Positions 56,675 through 64,000 of a DNA stretch of 64,000 bases are shown one piece after another (the stretch's first letter is position 1; every line of letters begins with the position of its first letter). The translations under genes were made by a program, and so were the position numbers. The DNA is from Phytophthora quininea. Taxonomy: Eukaryota > Oomycota > Peronosporomycetes > Peronosporales > Peronosporaceae. The notes beneath the pieces were generated by a model that worked only from the letters and a program-made list of their open reading frames with translations, made no database searches and was not told the DNA's origin. The stretch is from positions 1 through 64,000 of the forward strand of contig JAAVTG010000008.1 of NCBI GenBank assembly GCA_011947345.1. The letters run 5' to 3'.

Positions 56675-59011
56675 ATGGTGAAGCTCTGGCTGGCAGCAGC
56701 GCTTCTGTCGCTGTCAACCCCGGTATTCGCGGCAACCGCCGCCGAGGAGAGTGTGTTCGATGCCAAGGCCCAGTCTATCGTCGACGGCTTCTCCATGGCC
56801 CAAGTCATCGGACAGATGACCCAGATCGACATCAGTCTTGTAATCAACCCCAAGGACAACACGCTCAACGAGGACTGGGTGCGGCTGTACGCCCAGCAGT
56901 ACGTCGGCTCGTACCTCAACACGATTTGGGACGAGCCCATGGGCGAGTATGGCTGGAACGTCACCGAGTTCCGCGCCGTAGTCTCCCGCATCCAGGAGAT
57001 CACGATGGAGGAGAATAACGGCCACCCAATGATCTACGGCATTGACTCGGTCCACGGCGCCAACTACGTCAGTGGAGCCGTCATCTTCCCCCAGCAGATT
57101 AACAGCGGCGCCAGTTTCAACCCCGACCTAGTCTACCAGGTTGGCAGGATCACTGCGAGGGACACCCAAGCCGCGGGCATCCCCTGGGTGTTCGGCCCCA
57201 TTCTCGAGATCTCTCAGAACCCGCTGTGGTCTCGCACGTACGAGACGTTCGGTGAGGACCCGTACACGGTGTCGGTCATGGCGGACGCCATCGTGCGCGG
57301 TCTCCAGAGCCACAACCAAACGGCGGCCTGCATGAAGCACTTCATCGGGTACTCCAAGACCCCTACCGGCCACGACCGCGACAACGTCATCATGGCCGAC
57401 TACGACCTGCTCAACTACTTCCTGCCGCCGTTCAAGGCTGCCATGGATGCCGGCGCCTTGTCCACGATGGAGAACTACATTTCCATCAACGGCGACCCGG
57501 TGATCTCCAGCTCCCGAATCCTCAAAGACTTACTGCGATCGGACTTAGGTTTTGACGGGGTGCTGCTCTCGGACTGGAACGAGATCAACAACCTCAAGGA
57601 TTGGCACCGCATTGTCAACAGCTACGAGGAAGCCGTGGCTTTGTCGCTCAAGGAGACGTCGCTCGACATGAGTATGGTGCCCAATGACACCAAGTTCATC
57701 GACTACGCCACCAACATGCTCAAGACGTACCCTGAGAACGAGGCCCGCCTTCGCGAGTCGGCTAAGCGCATCGTCAAACTCAAACTCAAGCTCGGACTGT
57801 ACGACACCCCCGTGCCTGGCGCGGACTTTGTGTCGCAGGTCGGCAGTGAGGAGGACAAGACTGCAGCGCTGAACATGGCCCGCGAGTCGATCGTGCTGCT
57901 CAAGAACGCTGAGGATGTTCTGCCGCTCCCCAAGAACGCGTCCGTCTTCTTGACGGGTCACTCGGCTAACAACGTGGGCTACCAATGTGGTGGATGGAGC
58001 AAGTCCTGGCAGGGCTACGCCGGCAACATCATGTTCCCGAACGGTGTATCCGTCCGCCAGGGTTTCGAGAACTTGGTCGGCAACGAGTCGTTTACCTACT
58101 TCAACGGACTTCTCTCGAACGGATCGATCTCGGATGCGGACCTGGCGACGGCGGTGGAACTCGCCAGCCAGCACGAGTACACCGTTGCCGTCATCGGCGA
58201 GCCGAATTACACCGAGAAACCCGGTGACCTTGACAACCTCGAACTTCCTGAGGGCCAGGTAAAGTACATCGAGGCTCTGCGCGCTACCGACACAAAGATG
58301 ATCGTCGTCCTGTTCGAGGGCCGCCCTCGTCTACTCGGTTCGATCCCGGACCACTCGATGGCGATCATCGACGGTTTGCTTCCGTGCGAACTCGGTGGCC
58401 AGGCCATGGCGGAGATTCTCTACGGTGAGGTGAACCCGAGCGGCAGACTGCCGATCACGTACCCGAAGGACCCGGCCAACATTGCCATCCCGTACAACCA
58501 CCGTGTCACCACGCGCTGCGCCTGGGACAACTGCTGGCAGCAATGGGACTTTGGCTCGGGACTCAGCTACACCAAGTTCAACTACTCGGCCGTCACACTA
58601 GACACGACGACGATCACCAGCGCAGACCAGACCCTCACCGCCACCGTCACCGTCACCAACGCGGGGTCCCGCGCCGGCAAGGAGACAGTCATGCTGTTCC
58701 TGATCCAGCCATTCCGTAAGATCTCGGTGCCGGAAGTCAAGCAGCTCAAAAAGTTCAAGAAGATCGAGCTCCAGCCAGGCGAGTCTATGGACGTCTCGTT
58801 CACGCTGACAACCGACGACCTGAGCGTGTACGACCCGCAGATCGGCAAGGGCCTCAAGCGGATCTTCGAGGACAGCGACTACGTCGTGGCCATCAAGCCC
58901 GAGACGTGGTGCGACGTGTACAACAACATCACGAACCCGCAGTGTGCCGAGTTTACCGTGGATACGAGCAGCGGCGCCGGCACCGTCAACGTCGGCGGTG
59001 GACTCTTGTAG
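56675..59011 (+). CDS. Secreted GH3 beta-glucosidase, copy 3
   Basis: An intact intronless GH3 enzyme of 778 residues. The ATG at 56675 is chosen over upstream in-frame codons because it starts a clear signal peptide (MVKLWLAAALLSLSTPVFA). Active-site features: GIDSVHGANYV, CMKHFIGYSKTPTGHDRDN and the nucleophile Asp300 in VLLSDWNEINNL. The GH3 C-domain begins ESIVLLKNAEDVLPL, and the fibronectin III-like end has RAGKETVMLFLIQPF. The C-terminus is a Ser/Gly-rich tail (SSGAGTVNVGGGLL) without a membrane anchor, so a soluble secreted enzyme is expected. It is most similar to copy 2 (shared INPKDNTLNED-type stretch and TIWDEP), suggesting these two arose from the latest duplication. Confidence 0.95.
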   Translation: MVKLWLAAALLSLSTPVFAATAAEESVFDAKAQSIVDGFSMAQVIGQMTQIDISLVINPKDNTLNEDWVRLYAQQYVGSYLNTIWDEPMGEYGWNVTEFRAVVSRIQEITMEENNGHPMIYGIDSVHGANYVSGAVIFPQQINSGASFNPDLVYQVGRITARDTQAAGIPWVFGPILEISQNPLWSRTYETFGEDPYTVSVMADAIVRGLQSHNQTAACMKHFIGYSKTPTGHDRDNVIMADYDLLNYFLPPFKAAMDAGALSTMENYISINGDPVISSSRILKDLLRSDLGFDGVLLSDWNEINNLKDWHRIVNSYEEAVALSLKETSLDMSMVPNDTKFIDYATNMLKTYPENEARLRESAKRIVKLKLKLGLYDTPVPGADFVSQVGSEEDKTAALNMARESIVLLKNAEDVLPLPKNASVFLTGHSANNVGYQCGGWSKSWQGYAGNIMFPNGVSVRQGFENLVGNESFTYFNGLLSNGSISDADLATAVELASQHEYTVAVIGEPNYTEKPGDLDNLELPEGQVKYIEALRATDTKMIVVLFEGRPRLLGSIPDHSMAIIDGLLPCELGGQAMAEILYGEVNPSGRLPITYPKDPANIAIPYNHRVTTRCAWDNCWQQWDFGSGLSYTKFNYSAVTLDTTTITSADQTLTATVTVTNAGSRAGKETVMLFLIQPFRKISVPEVKQLKKFKKIELQPGESMDVSFTLTTDDLSVYDPQIGKGLKRIFEDSDYVVAIKPETWCDVYNNITNPQCAEFTVDTSSGAGTVNVGGGLL

Positions 59012-59626
59012 ACGAAATGCAGCCACCTTTCGCTTTGAGGAAGAAGCGTAGAATAAACCCGCTTGATGATCTACTCAATCCATCCCGATCGCCATTTACG
59101 ATTGCCGCTGCTCCCACAGACACTCGAGCAGACCACCGCCGATCCAGGTCGCCTTGACGTGATCTGGCGTCGATGGGATCCAGGTGCACATCTCTCAAAT
59201 TTCTACTACACTCCGCCAGAAAAACGGATTGTGCTGCAGCATTGTCGACAAGTTGTCGTTCAGGTAGCGACGGCCCACCGCGTGCTCGGTCCAGCACTGC
59301 TGTACTCGGTAATGCATTTATCCGTTGACTCTTGAGTGAATCAGCCACTGGTGCTGATATGGGATCGCTCGGCAACTTGGTCGAGTTGCTGTGCTCTCGC
59401 GCTTGCGTAGGGTATGCTCGTCCCGAGCACATGCAGCGCAAGCACTATCCTCGCGTTACTGCCCGCCGATATTTTGCCGGTCTCGATTATGACGACCAGA
59501 GGAACACGAAATGTGGCATCAAGATGCAGTTGCAGCAAGAAATGACGTGTTGCCCTCAACGACCAGGCTGGGCCAGTCGAGCACCGGGCATCGCCATTCC
59601 TCAAATTTCCTTGGAAAAGGCTGATC
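59012..59626. other. Intergenic between glucosidase copies 3 and 4
   Basis: About 615 bases, expected to hold the end of copy 3 and the promoter of copy 4. No gene or mobile element recognised. Confidence 0.45.
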
Positions 59627-61999
59627 ATGCTGCTGAATTGGCTGCTGGCCGCTGCATCAGTGCTCGTCAGTGGGTCATCGGCCAGCGGCATTGACAGTAT
59701 CGACTCTCAAGCGCAAGCGATCGTGGACGGATTCTCGACGGCACAAGTGATCGGCCAAATGTGCCAGCTCGACATCTCCATGGTACTCAACAGTGATCAC
59801 TCGGTCAACGAAACCCTGGTGCGCCAGTACGCCCAAATGGGCGTGGGGTCGTACCTCAACGCACCGTTTGCAGGATGGAACGCGACGGAATGGCGCAAAG
59901 CGATATCGGACATCCAAACGTTCCACATGGACGAGAACGGGGGCCACCCAATAGTCTACGGACTCGACTCGGTGCACGGCGCGCAGTACGTCAACCAGGC
60001 CGTCATGTTCCCGCAGCAGATCAACGCCGGCGCGAGTTTCAACCCCGAGCTCGTGCACAAGATGGGGAAGGTCACAGCACGTGACACCGGCGCCGCAGGG
60101 ATCTCGTGGGTCCTCGGTCCTATCCTGGACATCTCGTATAACCCGTTGTGGACGCGGACTTTTGAGACGTTCGGCGAGGACCCGTACTTGGCGTCGGTGC
60201 TGGGAGCTGCCTATATCCGCGGCGTGCAGAACAACAGCCAAAGCGGGTCGTGCATGAAGCATTTCATCGGCTACTCACAGACCACGACGGGCGTCGATCG
60301 CGAAGGGGTCACCATTTCCGACTACGACTTGCTCAATTACCACGTGCCGGCGTTCAAGGCCGGTATTGAGAGCGGCACGATGTCGACCATGGAGAACTAC
60401 ATCGCCGTCAATGGTGTCCCGGTCGTCGCCAGTACCAGGATGCTTAACACCCTTCTGCGCGATGACCTCGCGTTTGGCGGCGTCGTTGTTACTGACTGGG
60501 GCGAAGTGAACAATCTTCAGAGTTGGCACCGGGTTGTTAGAACGGAGCACGATGCAGTGGAGTTGGTGATCGCCAACACTTCGCTCGATATGAGCATGGC
60601 GCCGTTTAGCGCCGAGTTTATCACCCAGGCCACATATGTGCTCGGCAACAACTCTGCCTACGAAGATCGTCTTCGTGCGTCGGCCAAGAGGATCATCAAG
60701 ATGAAACTTCAGATGGGGCTGTACGACACACCAGTCCCTGGTAAAGACGACGTAGCTCTAGTGGGAAACGACGACGACATCGAAGCAGCGCTGGATCTGG
60801 CCAGGGAGTCGATGGTGCTGCTTAAAAACAACGACAATGTCTTGCCGCTGTCGAACGGCTCGTCGATTTTCCTCACCGGTTTTTCTGCCGACGATGTGGG
60901 CATGCAGTGCGGTGGGTGGAGCATCTATTGGCAAGGAACGTCAGGCAACGACGTATTCCCGCATGGTATCTCTGTGAAGAAGAGCCTCGAGAACTTGGTC
61001 AGCTTGGACAAAGTCACCTACTTCAACGGTCTCAGCAGTGATGGCACGTGTTCGGATGAAGATCTCTCCACGGCGGTGGGGTATGCAAGCCAGGCGGACT
61101 ACACCGTTGCTGTCATTGGGGAGGCTCCTTACGCTGAAAAATGGGGAGACATTGACGACTTGACGCTTCCGTTGGGTCAGATCAAATACGTCCAAGCACT
61201 TGCAGACGCCGGCGCCAAAGTCATTCTAGTTCTGCTTGAGGGACGCCCGAGGCTGTTGGGGACGCTGCCAGACTCGGTGGCTGCTGTCATCTACGGCGGA
61301 TTGCCTTGCGAGCTCGGCGGCCAGGCCCTAGCAGAAATCATCATGGGCGAGGCCAACCCGAGCGGCAGATTGCCGATCACATACCCGAAGGACTCTGGTC
61401 ACATCATGATCCCGTATCGCCATCGTGTGGACACTCAGTGCACGTATGGGTATTGCACGATGCAATGGGACTTTGGAGCGGGGCTCAGCTACACAAACTT
61501 CTCGTATTCCGACTTGACACTCAGCACGACCGAAGTGACCAGCAACGACGACTCGGTTTCCGTATCGGTGACAGTGACAAACAACGGCACGCTGGCCGGT
61601 AAGGAGACCGTCATGCTGTTCCTGATCCAGCCGTACCGAGCAATCTCAGTACCGGAAGTCAAGATGCTGCGCAAGTTTGAGAAGATCGCGCTGGGGGTGG
61701 GAACCTCCACGACTGTGACGTTCTTGTTGACGTCGGACGACTGGAGCGTGTATAAGCCGCAAATCGGCAATGGTTTCAAGCGCGTCACTGAGAACGGTGA
61801 GTTTGTTGTGGCCATCGGCCCCGACACCAACTGCGACGTGTACAACGACGACAGAATCGCCAACTCGATGTGTGCGAACTTCACGCTGGCAGCGACGTCA
61901 ACTACTGTCGACGACAGTACCGGTAGCTCTTCCGCGTCACTGGTGAATATCGCTTGGTGGGCTACACTTATGAGCTTGGTTATGGGCTTGACGATGTAA
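59627..61999 (+). CDS. GH3 beta-glucosidase, copy 4, probably GPI-anchored
   Basis: An intact intronless GH3 enzyme of 790 residues. The signal peptide is MLLNWLLAAASVLVSGSSAS. The catalytic domain has GLDSVHGAQYV, CMKHFIGYSQTTTGVDREG and the nucleophile Asp290 in VVVTDWGEVNNL; the GH3 C-domain starts ESMVLLKNNDNVLPL. It is the most divergent of the four (for example MGEANPSG where the others have YGxVNPSG). Unlike the other copies it ends with a Ser-rich stretch (STGSSSASL) followed by a hydrophobic end VNIAWWATLMSLVMGLTM, the layout of a GPI-anchor signal. This would keep the enzyme at the cell surface instead of releasing it. Confidence 0.92.
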   Translation: MLLNWLLAAASVLVSGSSASGIDSIDSQAQAIVDGFSTAQVIGQMCQLDISMVLNSDHSVNETLVRQYAQMGVGSYLNAPFAGWNATEWRKAISDIQTFHMDENGGHPIVYGLDSVHGAQYVNQAVMFPQQINAGASFNPELVHKMGKVTARDTGAAGISWVLGPILDISYNPLWTRTFETFGEDPYLASVLGAAYIRGVQNNSQSGSCMKHFIGYSQTTTGVDREGVTISDYDLLNYHVPAFKAGIESGTMSTMENYIAVNGVPVVASTRMLNTLLRDDLAFGGVVVTDWGEVNNLQSWHRVVRTEHDAVELVIANTSLDMSMAPFSAEFITQATYVLGNNSAYEDRLRASAKRIIKMKLQMGLYDTPVPGKDDVALVGNDDDIEAALDLARESMVLLKNNDNVLPLSNGSSIFLTGFSADDVGMQCGGWSIYWQGTSGNDVFPHGISVKKSLENLVSLDKVTYFNGLSSDGTCSDEDLSTAVGYASQADYTVAVIGEAPYAEKWGDIDDLTLPLGQIKYVQALADAGAKVILVLLEGRPRLLGTLPDSVAAVIYGGLPCELGGQALAEIIMGEANPSGRLPITYPKDSGHIMIPYRHRVDTQCTYGYCTMQWDFGAGLSYTNFSYSDLTLSTTEVTSNDDSVSVSVTVTNNGTLAGKETVMLFLIQPYRAISVPEVKMLRKFEKIALGVGTSTTVTFLLTSDDWSVYKPQIGNGFKRVTENGEFVVAIGPDTNCDVYNDDRIANSMCANFTLAATSTTVDDSTGSSSASLVNIAWWATLMSLVMGLTM

Positions 62000-62082
62000 G
62001 ATGAGCTGCTTCCAATACGGAATTCCAAACACGAAACTTTACATGCGATTAGTCCATACATACATACCTGGATTGTGGGCTG

Positions 62083-63733
62083 CTATGAGTGAACGTCCTT
62101 CACCGACTTATCCATGAGCACATTTTCAATCAGCTCCTGGCTGGCTGTGATGTTGCCGGCTACAGTGCCCAGCATAAAATCCGTTAGAGCTCGAACCGCT
62201 GCGGGATCGTACACAGTGCGGTCTTCTTTCTCTGGTGACACCAGAGAGCAAAGCTGAAGCAGTGAAAACTCGCGCTCGGGGGGAGGCTGCAGCGCGCTTC
62301 GTAAGCGCGTAGCCCTGGTGTCGGAAGCCTAAGCCTTTCACGCGTTGGTCGTCGAACTCCAGCGGGACGACGCTGGCGACCCAGATGACGATCTCTCGGT
62401 CATCCTCTACGTAGCGACGTAGTACCTGCCTGGCACGGAAGTCTGCTCGCGCACTGTCCGCGAAGAACTCTTTGGCAAAGTCTTCGATGATTGTATCCGT
62501 CGCGTCCAAATGCTAGCCATGCCACCCCGAAGTCAGCCCAAGTCAGACAAAGTACCAGGCACAACCGCCCTTGCTCCTACCTTCATTACTTTCCCCTCGT
62601 ACATGTTCCCTCGGTGCTTTTCGCCTCCTTTAAAATGACTCCACACAGCTTGACCCGTCGATCTCATACCAAACGGCATGACTTTGTTGGCGTAAATGTC
62701 CAGGTACATGCAGTCGGCGCCTTCACGCATCCGAGCGTCGCGGTGAGTCGTCTCCATCTTCGCCAGTCCATTCGCAGCGAAGACACTGTCAACTTCACGG
62801 TAAGCTCTGTCCAGATGCGCCAGAAGCTCTTTGAAGTCGTTCACATCCGCTCGGAAGTCCAATTTGCGTCCTTGCGAGTACTTGGACTTCTTGGACGGCG
62901 ACAAGCTCGAACACTCCACCACCTGCTCAAATAGCAGCAGAATAAGCTACTTCACCTACCATAACTAACCCCATTCAGAGTCTACCGACCTGTTGCTTTG
63001 CTCTCTTCTGCAGCAAATTTTCGAGACTTCTGGCCATCCGGATCTGGTTCTCCAGAATGAGTTTGAGCCGCACGTTCTCTCTCTCGGCCTTCTCTCGGCG
63101 CCTCCGCTGGCGAGAGGCCACTTCCTTCCACACGTTGGGCACCTGCGGCTCGTAGACTGACACTGCTTGTCCTCCGTCCTGCTTGTCAGTCTCTTGTCTC
63201 TTCTTGTCTTGTTGAATAGCAGCCACGTGCCTCCCTCGTGGATGCAGCTGCAGTGCTCGCAGCTCCAGCTCCAACTGCGCCACCTTCTCCCTGAGATAGG
63301 CGAGCTCGATCTTTCTCTCGTTGCGCGCTCTGTTTGGGTCCCCTCTAGTCACTGGTTTCTTGGGCCCGGAGCTCTTTTTCCTGCCTCGCGAGCTAGCGCC
63401 TGACCTCTTTCCTTTATATGCCGGTACTGACATTTGTAGACCGAGTTCGAGCCTCGCAGGGGCTGCATCTGATAGATAGAACGCTGGAGAAGGCGGAGAT
63501 GATGCTGTCGCCTCGCTACTGGTCGTAGAGGTCCCAATATTTGCTGCGATAGGAGCCAGAGAGGGCGACAGCAACTCGATGTCGTCTGCTGCAGTCGCCA
63601 AGGACGGAGAGAAGGCCGGAGACGCGGACGAGGGCGCAGACACGAAGGACGACGTGTCGATGGCGTACTGGTCCACGAAGGACAGCGCCGCCTCGAAGGC
63701 GCGCACGGCGTCGTCGTCCTCCAGGAAGGCCAT
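62083..63733 (-). CDS. M96 mating-specific-type protein (bZIP-like plus START-like)
   Basis: A member of the large oomycete M96 family, first described from mating-induced Phytophthora transcripts. From the ATG at 63733 there is an acidic start (MAFLEDDDAVRAFEAAL), a Ser/Ala-rich linker, and a bZIP-like basic helix (RARNERKIELAYLREKVAQL) running into leucine heptads. A second helix has ENVRLKLILENQIRMARSLE. The C-terminal 240 residues are START-like (DFRADVNDFKELLAHLDRAY, TGQAVWSHFKGGEK, IIEDFAKEFFADSARADFRA, IVIWVASVVPLEF). Three exons: 63733-62990, 62922-62581 and 62512-62083. A one-base loss is inferred in GGGGGG at 62278-62283, restoring a frame that ends DKSVKDVHS. Role in sexual reproduction is family knowledge, not seen here. 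Confidence 0.78.
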
Positions 63734-63818
63734 CAAGCCGGAATCGGGATGTTTAACAAAATTTCGGTTTTTGCATCGCCGGAATTGTGGGATTTTCTCA
63801 AAGCACAATTTTAGAAAC
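63734..63818. promoter_or_regulatory. Putative shared promoter of two divergent M96-type genes
   Basis: Only 85 bases lie between the ATG of the minus-strand M96 gene (63733) and that of the plus-strand one (63819). Both promoters must lie here or in the flanking coding regions. Inferred from layout. Confidence 0.5.
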
Positions 63819-64000
63819 ATGGAGGACGAGCAAACGTTGGTGGCGGCGCTGGCGTTCCTGGACGAGTTTGAGCAAGATGTTGGGGGCTCTAGTAACATTG
63901 CGACGGCCGTGAAGAAGCCAGAGAGCCAAGTGGCAGCGACTGAAGACAGGAGACGGCGCAGCAACGAGCGCAGGAAGTTGATGCGCAGAGCTGGAGTCTA
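63819..64000 (+). CDS. M96-type protein, 5' end only
   Basis: The ATG at 63819 starts MEDEQTLVAALAFLDEFEQD, which matches the acidic opening helix of the divergent M96 gene (aligned with LEDDDAVRAFEAALSFVDQY). It continues with a Ser/Thr linker and RRRRSNERRKLMRRAG, the beginning of the basic region. The gene runs off the right edge. The pair probably arose by inverted duplication or belongs to a local M96 cluster. Confidence 0.65.
   Translation, partial: MEDEQTLVAALAFLDEFEQDVGGSSNIATAVKKPESQVAATEDRRRRSNERRKLMRRAGV

Noticed and set aside
56567..56675. Longer N-terminus for glucosidase copy 3 from an upstream in-frame codon
   Set aside because: The upstream 36 residues lack signal-peptide character and include half of the palindrome; the ATG at 56675 starts a clear signal peptide.
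1..64000. Explaining the frame changes as introns
   Set aside because: At most sites the protein similarity is continuous to within one or two codons, leaving no room for an intron of 50 bases or more, and no GT-AG borders are present.
1..64000. Programmed ribosomal frameshifting
   Set aside because: The sites do not share a common slippery heptamer or downstream structure and occur in unrelated genes; sequence error or mutation is simpler.
1..64000. CRISPR arrays, operons or other prokaryotic systems
   Set aside because: The DNA is clearly eukaryotic (spliced genes, proteasome, Rab7, nucleoporins) and no regularly spaced direct repeats were seen.

Overview
The window looks like nuclear DNA of a plant-pathogenic oomycete, most likely Phytophthora or a close Peronosporales relative. 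Genes carry short (about 50-75 bp) GT-AG introns, are compact and often divergently paired, and there is an M96-type bZIP/START-like gene pair, a tandem array of secreted GH3 beta-glucosidases, and eukaryotic transposon relics (Crypton, Merlin, hAT, CENP-B/Tigger) typical of these genomes. No prokaryotic signal was seen.

Layout. 0-13 kb: a minus-strand row with a polycystin-like channel running off the left edge, a phosphoglycerate-mutase-family protein, a Ser/Thr kinase, a PH-domain protein, a CENP-B/Tigger-derived protein, an LRR remnant, two unknown small genes, and the intact proteasome subunit alpha-7 (PSMA3). 13-24 kb: gene-poor and transposon-rich, with a decayed VWA8-like remnant, a Crypton tyrosine recombinase, a GCR1_C fragment, and a Merlin element with 67-68 bp inverted repeats and a perfect 8-bp target duplication. 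24-33 kb: dense housekeeping block with Rab7, a Cys-rich protein, ALADIN, a two-domain AFG2-like AAA ATPase, and NDC1. ALADIN and NDC1 are direct partners in the nuclear pore in animals and lie 2.5 kb apart here. 33-42 kb: gene-poor, with an unknown membrane gene, transposon scraps and an AT-rich patch. 42-48 kb: a fused PsuG-PsuK pseudouridine-degrading enzyme, a MYND-Aha1 fusion, and an MFS transporter. 49-62 kb: four GH3 beta-glucosidases in tandem (the second broken, the fourth with a GPI-type tail), with a hAT relic between copies 1 and 2. 62-64 kb: two divergent M96-family genes.

A feature of the whole window is the number of single-base frameshifts in otherwise well-conserved genes. 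Most look like one-base deletions and many lie in homopolymers (AAAA, GGGG, CCCCC), next to intact genes (PSMA3, Rab7, three of the glucosidases). Many are therefore probably sequence errors, not gene death, so I give full gene spans across them and mark where the frame changes. Exon boundaries come from reading splice sites and protein similarity by eye. Family names rest on remembered motifs; no search was run.
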